DNA from: a virus
Virus record (IMG/VR): IMGVR_UViG_3300028415_000021
Location: 1 to 28,050 of that record
Length of the DNA: 28,050 bases
Direction: 5' to 3' (one strand)
Below, piece after piece: positions 13,521 through 21,723 of the stretch. Below the pieces are notes generated by a model. It made no database searches. It saw nothing but the letters and a program-made list of their open reading frames with translations, and had not been told where the DNA came from. The first letter of the stretch is position 1. Each line of letters begins with the position of its first letter. The translations under genes and the position numbers were made by a program.

Positions 13521-13946
13521 ATGGGACTCAAGGACTTGAAAATCCCCGAGGCGATCATTGAGATTCCGGGCGGCAACTTTGCCGTCCGGGGCCTCAGCCT
13601 CGACGACCTGGCCTGGCTCGTGCGACGTCACGGCGAGGCAATGCGCAAGGTATTCAGTGAATTCACGGCGTCGGACACCGATCTGACGTCTGACAGTGTG
13701 GCGGGCTTCCTGCTGCCGCTGGTCGACTCGATGCCGGGGCTGGTCTCCGAGATCATCGCCTGCGCCGGCGGCGAGGCGGGAGAGGCCGATCTGGTGCGCA
13801 AGTTGCCCTTCCCGGTGCAGATCGACGCGCTGGAGAAGGTCATCGACCTGTCCTTCGATGCGGCGGGCGGGCCAAAAAAGCTCGTGGAAACCGTGGTACG
13901 GATGGCTCAGGGGACCACGGGGCTGCTGGAAAGCCTGAAGACCTGA
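13521..13946 (+). CDS. Tail assembly chaperone G-like (zero-frame product)
   Basis: A 141-residue protein with ATG 13521 and GAGGTGATC at 13508-13516. Typical chaperone features are an N-terminal beta segment (LKIPEAIIEIPGGNFAVRGL), a helix-rich centre (LAWLVRRHGEAMRKVFSEF) and a C-terminal region ahead of the stop. It lies between the tail tube and tape measure, as lambda G does. Near the end the frame passes CCA-AAA-AAG (13872-13880), which is a slippery sequence. Ribosomes that do not slip end at TGA 13944-13946. The short product coats the tape measure during tail assembly. Confidence 0.85.
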   Translation: MGLKDLKIPEAIIEIPGGNFAVRGLSLDDLAWLVRRHGEAMRKVFSEFTASDTDLTSDSVAGFLLPLVDSMPGLVSEIIACAGGEAGEADLVRKLPFPVQIDALEKVIDLSFDAAGGPKKLVETVVRMAQGTTGLLESLKT

Positions 13947-14182
13947 GCGACTGGGTGTGGGGGCTGCGCCGACAGGTCAGCCTGCTGCTCGATCACGGCC
14001 ACCACCAGGCCCGCCATTACCCCATCGGCATGGTCTGGGAGGAGGTGCAGATCGTGGTCGAGCGCACCAACCACCGGGACGTGAGTAGCACCACCCTGTT
14101 TCATGCCGCGGGCGCGGCCTTGCTATCGAAGAAGGGACACGCCGGGCTCAAAAAGTTGCTGAAGGAGCTCTCGAATGGCTAA
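13521..14182 (+). CDS. Tail assembly chaperone G-T fusion by programmed -1 frameshift
   Basis: The -1 frame opens directly after the slippery site and stays open to TAA 14180-14182, across the G stop. Joining 13521-13880 to 13880-14182 gives about 220 residues: 120 from G and about 100 new ones. The T part includes DWVWGLRRQVSLLLDHGHHQ, then HYPIGMVWEEVQIVVERTN and a C-terminal AALLSKKGHAGLKKLLKEL helix, the pattern of T-like extensions that bind the tube protein. There is no usable ATG or ribosome binding site for T on its own. It overlaps the tape measure start by eight bases. Frameshift rate is not knowable from sequence. Confidence 0.75.
13874..13920 (+). promoter_or_regulatory. Programmed -1 ribosomal frameshift signal
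   Basis: A_AAA_AAG (13874-13880) lies exactly in the zero-frame register needed for a -1 slip, the same heptamer as E. coli dnaX. Ten bases further, CCGTGGT (13891-13897) and ACCACGG (13914-13920) form a perfect 7-bp stem with a 16-base loop, a plausible stimulator. The purine-rich GGCGGGCGGG just upstream may act as an internal SD-like stimulator. Confidence 0.8.
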
Positions 14183-17100
14183 GGGTAATCGCGAGGTTTC
14201 GCTGGTCATTCGGGCTAAGAACGAGGCCAGCAAGGCGCTGGGCTCGATCACCGCCTCGCTTGATCAAATGCGCGAGTCTCAGCGCAAGACGCAGGACAGC
14301 GCGGGCGAGACGGGCTCCACCCTGCAGCAACTGGGCAAGACGCTCGGCACCCTTCAGCGCGCCATCTCCGGGTCAGGCGGGGCGGAGAAGTTCGCCGGTG
14401 ACCTGGCCGAGGCCAAGGCGGCCGCCGACCGGCTGGAAGCCTCGCTCGCCGCGCTGACGGCGGAACAGCGCCAGCTCAACACCGAGATGTCGCGCAGTGA
14501 CGCCACCGCCACCCGGCTGGCGGCGCGACAGCAACAACTGACGGATCGCCTGCGCAGTTACCAGCAGAACGCGGCCACCGCCAAGGCCCGGCTGGCCGAA
14601 CTTAACGCCGAGATTCGTCGCGGCGAGCAGGCCGGGGTGCAGACGGATCGCCTCTCCGGGCAGATGCGACAGCAGGCCACCGCCGTCGAGCGGCTGCGCA
14701 CACGCTACCGGGAGCTACTCGGTGAGCTCAACGCCGTCGAGCAGCCGTCTGCGGCGTTGCGCAAGGAGTTCGGCGACACGGTTCGCGCCCTGCGTCAGCA
14801 GGAGACCGCGCTGGCCAAGACCGGGGCCTCCTATCAGGAGCACACCGCGGCGACCCAGCAACTGCGTGCCTCGCTACCGCAGCTTCGCCAGGAGCAGCAG
14901 CAGGTCAACGCGACCTTCGAGCGGTCCAGCGGCGCGGTCAGCGAGACCCGGCGGGCGCTGGGCTACGTCAACACGGCGGTCAAGGAGACCGCGGCCTCGC
15001 AGTCCTCCTTGCAGCGTGCCCTGGCCAAGACCGACAGCAGCATGGACCGGCAGGCCAAGAACCTGGCCGAGGTACGCCAGGAACTCGGGCAGATGTCCGC
15101 CACCGGCGAGCAGGTCGACGCGACGCTGGGTAAGATCGGCGCCACCGTGCGCGGCGAGTTGTTGCGCAGCTTGCAGCAGTCCCGCCAGGAACTGGAGCGA
15201 TACCGGACCACCTGGCAGCAAGCCCAGCAGGCGATTCGTGCCTCCGCGCAGACCGGCGGCATGGCGCCTGGCGGCATGGGGCCGCCGACTGCCGACATGC
15301 AGCAGCAGCTCAACGTGGCCCGGGCGGCTAAAGAGGCGTATGACGAGCAGCGCGAAGCGATCCAGCGGATGCGTACCGCGTTGCGCGCTGCCGGCACCGA
15401 CACCACCGCGCTGGCCGCGGCGCAACAGACCTTCGAGCAGAGCCAGCAGCGGCTCGAGCAGCGCATCAAGGCCCTGGCAGCGGCACAGAATCAGCAGGGC
15501 GCGGCGGCGGCCCGCACGGCCTCCGCCTCGGATCGTGCGGCGACGGCGGCCACCCGGCAGGCGGCCGGTCATCGTGGTGTCTCGCAGGCGTTGCGCCAGC
15601 AGGCCGGGGCCTCTCGTGAGGCGGCCAACGGCATGGAGGTCTGGCTGAAGGGCGGGCGTACCTCGCTCTCGCTGTTCCAGCGCCTGCGTGGTGAGCTGCT
15701 GGCGCTGGCCGCGGCCTACGTCGGACTGTTCGGCGCCATCCAGGCGCTGGGCGGGGTGTCGCAGACCTTCCAGGACATCGAAGCCGCCAACAACAAGATG
15801 ATGGTGGCGATGCAGGGCGACCAGGCGCTGGCCGCGCGTGAGATGCGCTGGATTCGCGAGGAGGCCGACCGGCTCGGCGTGCAGTTCAACACGCTGGCGA
15901 TGCAGTACGCCAACCTGGCGACGGCCACCCGTGGCACCAACATCGAGGGCGCGCAGACCCGCAAGATATTCCAGCAGGTCACCGAAGCCGGGCGGGTGTT
16001 CCGGCTTTCCAACGACCAGTTGCAGGGCGTGTTCAAGGCCCTCGAACAGATGGCCTCGCGCGGCACGGTCTCGATGGAGGAGCTTCGCGAGCAGCTCGGC
16101 GACCGGCTGCCGGGTGCTTTCCGCCTGGCGGTCGAGGCCATGGGCATGACCTCGAAAGAACTCACCAAGATGATCGAGAACGGTGAGCTGGCCAGTGAGG
16201 ACTTCCTGCCGAAGTTTGCCCAGCGGCTGTCCGACGTCACCAAGCCACAGCTTCCCAAGGCCCTGGAGAGCTTCAACGCCGCGCTGGGCCGCTTCCAGAA
16301 CGAGATCGTCAAGGCCCAGGAGGCCGTGGCCAACAATGGCTTCATCGACGGCATGGCCGCCGCCCTGGAGAACCTGACGACGTTTTTCCAGTCATCCAGC
16401 GGGCAAAAGTTCTTCAAGGACATCGGCACCTCGGCGGGGAACTTCGTCGAGACGCTATCGCGCATCCCCGAGGCGCTGTCGGCGTACCTGCCGGCCATCT
16501 CGGGCGCCCTTAACGTACTAAGCGCCGGGTTCGAGACGCTGATCCGTCTGGCCGATGAGGTCATCCTGCTGCTGTCGCTGTTCGTTGGGCAGCGCATCCT
16601 GTCGGGCATCGCCTCGTTGGGCCAGCGGTTCCGGCAGGCGGCGCAGGCGGCCCTGACGCTGCCCCCGGCCGCGGCCGCCGCACAGGGGGCGACCCAGGGC
16701 ATGGCCGGTGCGCAGGCCACCCTGAACGCCCAGACGGCCGCGGCACCGCCGCTGATGGCGCGGATGCGTGCCGGGTTGACGGCGACCTCTATCGCCATGA
16801 CGACGGTCCAGGGTCGGGCGCTGGCCGCCTCACGGGCGCTGGCCGGGCTGCGCGCCGCGTATCTGCTGATCGGTGGGCTGCCGGGGCTGATCCTCACCGG
16901 GCTGGCCACGGCGGTTTACCTGTGGTCCAGCAACACCGAGAGTGTGATCGACGCCACGGGCGAGCACGAGAGGCAACTGCAGCGCCTGCTCGATGAGTAC
17001 GGGCGCGTCGAGGAGGCCGGCGGGGACTGGCTGGAGACGATCAAGGAGGGCATCGACGGCATCTCGCTGTCGGACTTCCGCAACACCTTGCGTGGACTCA

Positions 17101-19127
17101 GCCGGGAGTTCGAGGCCGAGCGGGAATCTCTCACTCGTCAGATTGCGGGTCGCATGGCGCCGCTGGCGGCCGCCCCAGGGCCTGACAGGCTGGACGAGAC
17201 GGAGCGCCGGGTCGTCGAGCTCAACAAGGCCCTGCAGGACGGGGGGATCACTGCCGCGAAGTACCAGAAAGAGATCGACGGCATCCTGGCCTCCGGCAAG
17301 GCGTCGAAGCGCCTGACCGAGCTCGTCGAGAGCTCAGGCAACTTCCGCCAGGCGCTGGTCGAGTCTGAGCAGAAGCTGCTCGATCAGGCGTCTGCCGTGC
17401 TGGCGCTGGGGGGCACCATTGACGAGCTTAGTGACGCCCAGCGAGAGGCGGTGCGGGATTTCGTGGAGCTGGCACGCGGCGGCGCCCGGTTCGTCAATGA
17501 GGTGGAGGGTCCGCTGGAGCGCATCACGCGCCAGATGGAGGAGATGCGCGGCGAGTTGCGCGGCGTGGGTTCCGAGATGCGCCGGATGGCCGCCCTGCAG
17601 GGTCTGGACGAGATCATCCGGGCGGCCGAGGCGGCCGACGATGTCGACCTCCTGCACCCCAAGCTGCAGCGTCTGTACTACATGCGCCTGCAGAACATGC
17701 GCGACATGCGCGCGATCATGGCGGAAGCCAACGAGATCAACGACCCGCTGGCGCGCGTCGAGTTCGACCAGCAGCGGCGCCAGCAGGACGCCCGGCTGGG
17801 TGACGACGTACCCCGCGAGGTCTTCGTCGAGCGCCGGGTCGAGGACCTGCGGCGCCAGCTGGTGGGCGGCGAGCAGATCGAGGACCCGGATCGCCTGGGC
17901 GAGCTGCTGGACAGCGAGCGACAGACCGCGAGCATGGAGTTCGATGCCGAGGCACAGAAAGACGCCGCCAAGGCCGCCGAACGGCGTGCCAAGGACGGCG
18001 AACGGGCCGCCAAGGCCATGGCGCGTGAGGCCGAGAAGGCCCGCGAGTACGTCGATGACCTGGACCGTGGCCTGGCCCGCCGGGCGGAGGAGCTTGCGGT
18101 CGGCGAGGAGCTGACCCGCGAGATCGCGATTCGCCGGGCACTGGAAGATGAGGGCCTGGCCGCGCAGCGTGCCGGCGTCGAGATCGACCAGCAGCGCCTC
18201 ACGCGGATTCGCCAGATCGTCGGCGCCGAGTATGACCGCCAGGCCGCGCTGCGCCAGCAGGCCGAGCGTGAGGAGGAGATCAACCGGCTCCAGCAGATGC
18301 GCCGTGACCTGCTCGAGATGATCGACGTCTACCAGCGGGACGGCAACGTGGAGGCGCTGGCCGCCACCCAGGCGCAGCTCGAGCAGACCAACGTCAAGCT
18401 GCTGGAGAGCGTCAGGGCGTGGATCGCCTACTGGGAGTCGGTGGGCGGCCCGGAGGCCGAGGCCAAGGTGGCCAGCTTCCGACTGCTGCTGGCGCAGATC
18501 GAGAACGACCTGGCGGCCGCGGCCAACCGCGGCAAGGTCACCGCCTTCGAGATCGGCGAGGCGTTCGGCTCCCAGCTCTCGATCGGCCTGGACAACTGGC
18601 TCTCGAAGATTCGCGATTCCGGCGATGTGTTCGGCAGCCTGCGCGAATCCTTCCTCCAGTTCGCCAGCGACTTCCTGCTGCAGATCGCCCAGATGATCGC
18701 CCAGGCGGCGCTGTTCAACGCCGTTCAGTCGGTCTCCAGTGGCGGCCGTGGCGGCGCCATCGGCCAGGGCATCCTGGCGGCGATCAGCCATGACGGCGGG
18801 ATCGTCGGCGCCGCAGGCCCTACGCGGTCGGTCTCGCCCGGATGGTTCAGCAACGCCATGCGCTATCACGGTGGCGGCATCGCCGGGCTGCGGCCGGGCG
18901 AGGTGCCGAGCATCCTGGAGCGCGGCGAGGAAGTGCTGACCCGCGACGACCCGCGCCATGCGGCCAACGGCGGCGGCGGCCAGCCGGCGGTGAACCTGAA
19001 GAACGTCAACGTGTTCAACAGTGCGGACGTGATGGAACAGGCCCTGGCCGACCAGACCGGGCAGAAGGTGATGCTCAACTGGGTCCGCAGCAACAGTTCC
19101 GCGATCCGCGGCAACCTGGGCGTTTAA
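14175..19127 (+). CDS. Tape measure protein
   Basis: The largest gene of the window, 1650 residues, starting at ATG 14175 (GGAG at 14165-14168). The first 480 residues are long Gln/Ala/Arg-rich coiled coils. Residues about 500-700 carry the tape-measure N-terminal-type domain (FQDIEAANNKMMVAMQGDQA, then GAQTRKIFQQVTEAGRVFRL and ASRGTVSMEELREQLGDRLP). A hydrophobic segment around 895-920 (AAYLLIGGLPGLILTGLATA) may enter the host membrane. Further coiled coil follows, with a conserved-looking C-terminal part (SHDGGIVGAAGPTRSVSPGW, then PGEVPSILERGEEVL) like the lambda-tape-measure C-terminal domain. At about 0.15 nm per residue the tail should be near 250 nm, an estimate only. Stop 19125-19127, then the next gene. 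Confidence 0.95.
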   Translation: MAKGNREVSLVIRAKNEASKALGSITASLDQMRESQRKTQDSAGETGSTLQQLGKTLGTLQRAISGSGGAEKFAGDLAEAKAAADRLEASLAALTAEQRQLNTEMSRSDATATRLAARQQQLTDRLRSYQQNAATAKARLAELNAEIRRGEQAGVQTDRLSGQMRQQATAVERLRTRYRELLGELNAVEQPSAALRKEFGDTVRALRQQETALAKTGASYQEHTAATQQLRASLPQLRQEQQQVNATFERSSGAVSETRRALGYVNTAVKETAASQSSLQRALAKTDSSMDRQAKNLAEVRQELGQMSATGEQVDATLGKIGATVRGELLRSLQQSRQELERYRTTWQQAQQAIRASAQTGGMAPGGMGPPTADMQQQLNVARAAKEAYDEQREAIQRMRTALRAAGTDTTALAAAQQTFEQSQQRLEQRIKALAAAQNQQGAAAARTASASDRAATAATRQAAGHRGVSQALRQQAGASREAANGMEVWLKGGRTSLSLFQRLRGELLALAAAYVGLFGAIQALGGVSQTFQDIEAANNKMMVAMQGDQALAAREMRWIREEADRLGVQFNTLAMQYANLATATRGTNIEGAQTRKIFQQVTEAGRVFRLSNDQLQGVFKALEQMASRGTVSMEELREQLGDRLPGAFRLAVEAMGMTSKELTKMIENGELASEDFLPKFAQRLSDVTKPQLPKALESFNAALGRFQNEIVKAQEAVANNGFIDGMAAALENLTTFFQSSSGQKFFKDIGTSAGNFVETLSRIPEALSAYLPAISGALNVLSAGFETLIRLADEVILLLSLFVGQRILSGIASLGQRFRQAAQAALTLPPAAAAAQGATQGMAGAQATLNAQTAAAPPLMARMRAGLTATSIAMTTVQGRALAASRALAGLRAAYLLIGGLPGLILTGLATAVYLWSSNTESVIDATGEHERQLQRLLDEYGRVEEAGGDWLETIKEGIDGISLSDFRNTLRGLSREFEAERESLTRQIAGRMAPLAAAPGPDRLDETERRVVELNKALQDGGITAAKYQKEIDGILASGKASKRLTELVESSGNFRQALVESEQKLLDQASAVLALGGTIDELSDAQREAVRDFVELARGGARFVNEVEGPLERITRQMEEMRGELRGVGSEMRRMAALQGLDEIIRAAEAADDVDLLHPKLQRLYYMRLQNMRDMRAIMAEANEINDPLARVEFDQQRRQQDARLGDDVPREVFVERRVEDLRRQLVGGEQIEDPDRLGELLDSERQTASMEFDAEAQKDAAKAAERRAKDGERAAKAMAREAEKAREYVDDLDRGLARRAEELAVGEELTREIAIRRALEDEGLAAQRAGVEIDQQRLTRIRQIVGAEYDRQAALRQQAEREEEINRLQQMRRDLLEMIDVYQRDGNVEALAATQAQLEQTNVKLLESVRAWIAYWESVGGPEAEAKVASFRLLLAQIENDLAAAANRGKVTAFEIGEAFGSQLSIGLDNWLSKIRDSGDVFGSLRESFLQFASDFLLQIAQMIAQAALFNAVQSVSSGGRGGAIGQGILAAISHDGGIVGAAGPTRSVSPGWFSNAMRYHGGGIAGLRPGEVPSILERGEEVLTRDDPRHAANGGGGQPAVNLKNVNVFNSADVMEQALADQTGQKVMLNWVRSNSSAIRGNLGV

Positions 19128-19139
19128 GGAGAGGCAACC

Positions 19140-20357
19140 ATGGTTCATGCCTGGCCGTTCGACCCCGCCTGGCCGCCCAGCGGTCAGGCCGTCGAGGATA
19201 CGTTCAGCTTCCAGACGGAGATTATCACCAGCCGCAGCGGGCGCGAGTCCCGGCGCGCGCGCCGTGAGGCCCCCCGGCGCGCCGTGCGCCATGGGCTGAT
19301 TCTCCACGGCGAGGACCTGCGGCTCTACAAGGACATCCTGTGGAACTGGCAGCCGCAGGACTTCGTGATGGCCGACATCGTCCGCCGGGTTACGCTGCCG
19401 GCGACCCTGTCGGCCGGCGCCAGCACCTTCACGCTGGGCAGCCCGCCGGGCTGGATGGTCGCCGGGCTGACGCTGATCCTCGGCACCGGTGAGGACCGTG
19501 AGGACCGTGAGGTGCTGACCATCGACAGCGTCGCCGGCAGTGTCGTTACCCTGACGACCGCCGCGCTCGCGACCTGGCCGGCGGACACGCCGGTCTACGC
19601 GGGCCTCTTGGGCAACCTGGCGACCAGCATGAGTGCCGACCGGCAGACGACCAACGTGGCCACGGCCGAGGTGTCGTTCACCGTCAGGCCGCTAAGCGAA
19701 CCGGCGCGTGCCGTATCGGCCGCCCCGTTGCTCCTCGACGACCGCGAGGTGTTTCTGCGTCGCCCCAACTGGCTGGAGCGTGTCGCCTCGGCGATGAGCC
19801 ACGAGGTCGACATCCTGGATTATGGCGTGGGCCCGATCTACCGGTATGCGCCGGTGCCGTTCGGCCAGGAGATCACTGGGGCGACCTACCTGGGGCGCAA
19901 CGTCGCCGAGGTGGACGACATTCTGGACGTCTTCTTCCGTATGCGCGGCCGCCAGGGCGAGCTGTGGATGCCGACCTGGGAGCCCGACTTCCTGCTGCGC
20001 GGCACGTCGTCCGCGGGCAGCAGCACGGTGCGCGTGAAGGGCCCGCGTGTGGCGGAGATGTACGCGGCCAGTGCGACCCACCGGGCCATCTTCGCGCTAC
20101 GCGAGGACGGCAGCGTGGCGCTGCATAGGACGGCCAGCATCACGGCGGTCAACGATGGCCAGGGCAACGACTCGCTGATCAATCTGATCACGCCGCTGAC
20201 CCAGGACCTGTCCAGCACGATCACCGTGATCACCGGCTGGCTGCTGCTGCGGCGTTTCGCCAGCGACTCGCTGACCGTCGAGTGGTTGACCCATTCCGTG
20301 GCCAATCTGCGGCTCAATCTGACCACTCTGGAGATGCGGCCGCCCGAGAGCCCGTGA
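19140..20357 (+). CDS. Tail tip/distal tail structural protein, gpM position
   Basis: This 405-residue protein starts at ATG 19140 behind AAGGAGAGG (19126-19134). It begins WPFDPAWPPSGQAVEDTFSF, then ITSRSGRESRRARREAPRR, a pattern I know from siphophage tail proteins following the tape measure (marks of a distal-tail-like beta barrel). Middle parts such as TFTLGSPPGWMVAGLTLILG and SFTVRPLSEPARAVSAAPLL are all beta, and the end (LTVEWLTHSVANLRLNLTTL) closes the barrel. The TGEDREDRE acidic loop is built on a 9-bp tandem repeat (GAGGACCGT, 19491-19508). Its place corresponds to lambda M, but it is about four times longer than lambda M, so it may combine hub and adaptor roles. Confidence 0.65.
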   Translation: MVHAWPFDPAWPPSGQAVEDTFSFQTEIITSRSGRESRRARREAPRRAVRHGLILHGEDLRLYKDILWNWQPQDFVMADIVRRVTLPATLSAGASTFTLGSPPGWMVAGLTLILGTGEDREDREVLTIDSVAGSVVTLTTAALATWPADTPVYAGLLGNLATSMSADRQTTNVATAEVSFTVRPLSEPARAVSAAPLLLDDREVFLRRPNWLERVASAMSHEVDILDYGVGPIYRYAPVPFGQEITGATYLGRNVAEVDDILDVFFRMRGRQGELWMPTWEPDFLLRGTSSAGSSTVRVKGPRVAEMYAASATHRAIFALREDGSVALHRTASITAVNDGQGNDSLINLITPLTQDLSSTITVITGWLLLRRFASDSLTVEWLTHSVANLRLNLTTLEMRPPESP

Positions 20358-20401
20358 GAATTGGCTTCCGCCTATGCGCCTATTCAGCTAGCATAGGAAT
20401 A

Positions 20402-20418
20402 CTAAACGAAAGGTTGAA
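20402..20418 (+). promoter_or_regulatory. Palindrome copy 5 (CTAAAC-GAAAG-GTTGAA) over the ribosome binding site of the gpL-like gene
   Basis: The right arm is perfect and four of six left-arm bases agree. It shares 13 consecutive bases (AACGAAAGGTTGA) with copy 6. Here it covers the AAAGG ribosome binding site and ends four bases before the ATG at 20422, in a 64-base AT-rich gap. AATACT (20398-20403) is a possible -10 box without a matching -35. Confidence 0.5.
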
Positions 20419-20421
20419 CGC

Positions 20422-21252
20422 ATGTTCGAGGTCTTTCACACCAGCCGGTCCAAGTCGCGTCCGGTCTACCTGTACGACATCGCCTTCGCTGCTGGTGAGC
20501 CGGGGCGGCTGCGCGTGACCTCGGCGAGCCAGACGCTGACCGTGGGCGGAAACGCCTACGCGCCGGCGCAGATTCGCCACGGCGAGATCGTCAGTTCGGG
20601 CTCGTTGGACAAGACGACCCTGGAGCTCAAGGTGCCGCGCACCAGCCCGCTGATCGAGATTTTCCGGGTCTACCCGCCGGAGCAGGTGGTCAACCTGACG
20701 ATCCTTCAGGGCGAGCTGGACGACCCGGATGGGGAGTTCACCCCGGTTTGGTCGGGACGGATTCTCAACCTCGGCCTCGAGGGGTTGGAGGCGACGTTTT
20801 CGTGCGAGCCCATCGCCACGGCCGTCCGCCGGCCGGGCCTGCGCCGCACGTATCAGTACGGGTGCCCGCATGTGCTCTATGGGCCGCAGTGCCGTGCCAG
20901 CAAGGCGGCCGCGACCACCACGGCGACCGTGCAGGCGATCAGCGGCTCGACAGTGACGCTCAACAGCGGCTGGAACGCCCAGGCCACCAGCAAGTACCTC
21001 AACGGGTTGCTGGAGTGGACCGGGCCGAGCGGCGGCTTCACCCGCACCGTGCTGCAGGTCCCCACCGCGACGCAGGTGCTTATCGGCGGGCTGGTGCGGG
21101 AACTGGACGTCGGCGACAGCGTGAGCCTGGTGCTCGGCTGCAGCCACGGCCTGCCCGACTGCCGTGATCTGCACGACAACATCTTGAACTACGGCGGCCA
21201 GCCGTGGATTCCGCTGGACAATCCGCTGGGCACCAAGACCCCCTTCTACTAG
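20422..21252 (+). CDS. Tail tip protein with four-cysteine iron-sulfur motif, gpL/BR0599-like
   Basis: A 276-residue protein starting at ATG 20422. The N-terminal half (VYLYDIAFAAGEPGRLRVTS, then GNAYAPAQIRHGEIVSSGSL) is a beta domain shared by DUF2163/lambda L-like proteins. The C-terminal half ends NILNYGGQPWIPLDNPLGTK, a hallmark of the phage BR0599 family. Four cysteines sit as C148-x8-C157 and C240-x6-C247 (GCPHVLYGPQC and GCSHGLPDC). These spacings match the [4Fe-4S] ligand pairs I recall for lambda gpL. An 80-residue beta insert lies between the pairs. The protein should join the tape measure and tube to the central tip. Cluster presence is inferred from the motif. Confidence 0.8.
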   Translation: MFEVFHTSRSKSRPVYLYDIAFAAGEPGRLRVTSASQTLTVGGNAYAPAQIRHGEIVSSGSLDKTTLELKVPRTSPLIEIFRVYPPEQVVNLTILQGELDDPDGEFTPVWSGRILNLGLEGLEATFSCEPIATAVRRPGLRRTYQYGCPHVLYGPQCRASKAAATTTATVQAISGSTVTLNSGWNAQATSKYLNGLLEWTGPSGGFTRTVLQVPTATQVLIGGLVRELDVGDSVSLVLGCSHGLPDCRDLHDNILNYGGQPWIPLDNPLGTKTPFY

Positions 21253-21262
21253 GAGACCGCGC

Positions 21263-21508
21263 ATGTTCCTCGCCGCGCTTACCAGTTTCGCCATCCAGCT
21301 CGCCATTGCGGTGGTCATCGCGCTGATCGCCTATGCGCTGATGCCGAAGCCCAAGAGCCGCACCGCCGACATGGCGCGGGACCTGGAGATGCCCACCGCC
21401 GAGGCCGGCCGCCCGGTGCCTGTGGTGTTCGGTAACGGCACACTCAAGAGCCCCAATACCCTGTGGTATGGCGAGCCAAACACCGTGACCGTCGAGATCG
21501 ACGCATGA
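21263..21508 (+). CDS. Small membrane-anchored tail protein
   Basis: An 81-residue protein with ATG 21263 and AGGAGA at 21251-21256. Residues 4-25 (AALTSFAIQLAIAVVIALIA) are strongly hydrophobic and should span a membrane once. The rest (ADMARDLEMPTAEAGRPVPV, then VFGNGTLKSPNTLWYGEPN) is conserved-looking and resembles a short stretch found near the N-terminus of J-like proteins in other phages. It may therefore be a split-off tip subunit or a DNA-entry channel part. It is translationally coupled to the following small gene (ATGA overlap at 21505-21508). Confidence 0.7.
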   Translation: MFLAALTSFAIQLAIAVVIALIAYALMPKPKSRTADMARDLEMPTAEAGRPVPVVFGNGTLKSPNTLWYGEPNTVTVEIDA

Positions 21509-21723
21509 CGGGCACACGTTTCACGACCGATGACGTGATCCGTGCGGGGGGCTGCCCGGCGGGCATCCGCCACTGGTTCACCGCGAGAGGCGACGCCCTG
21601 CCCGAGGGCGTGACACTGCGTTCGTTTATCCGCGAAGGCATGACCCTCGAGCAGGCGCGCGCCTGCCGGGACGGCTTCATCGAGCGGGCGTTGAGGATCA
21701 AGGAGGCTCGCCATGGGGGGTAA
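21505..21723 (+). CDS. Small tail-module protein of unknown function
   Basis: A 72-residue protein from ATG 21505, overlapping the previous stop by four bases and the J-like start by eleven. It begins MTGTRFTTDDVIRAGGCPAG, then IRHWFTARGDALP and SFIREGMTLEQA. This pattern (D-V-R-A-G-x-C-x-x-G-x-x-x-W-F) recurs in small proteins just before J-like genes of many siphophages, so it is probably a tip assembly factor, but its role is unknown. One cysteine, no membrane segment. Start chosen by ATGA coupling. Confidence 0.7.
   Translation: MTGTRFTTDDVIRAGGCPAGIRHWFTARGDALPEGVTLRSFIREGMTLEQARACRDGFIERALRIKEARHGG

Noticed and set aside
14722-15648. Overlapping + strand ORF (308 residues) inside the tape measure gene
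   Set aside because: Arg/Pro/Ser-rich frame shadow of the coiled-coil region, with no start signal.
15640-16920. Antisense ORF and possible separate gene in the hydrophobic part of the tape measure
   Set aside because: The + strand frame is continuous with the tape measure domain pattern, and no start or stop separates it.
17334-19307. Long antisense ORF (657 residues) opposite the tape measure gene
   Set aside because: In GC-rich DNA the strand opposite a real gene often stays open; composition is His/Leu/Val/Gly-rich without domain patterns, and no ribosome binding site is present. The same holds for the antisense ORFs at 6047-7750, 7488-8864, 9436-10563 and 23522-24712.
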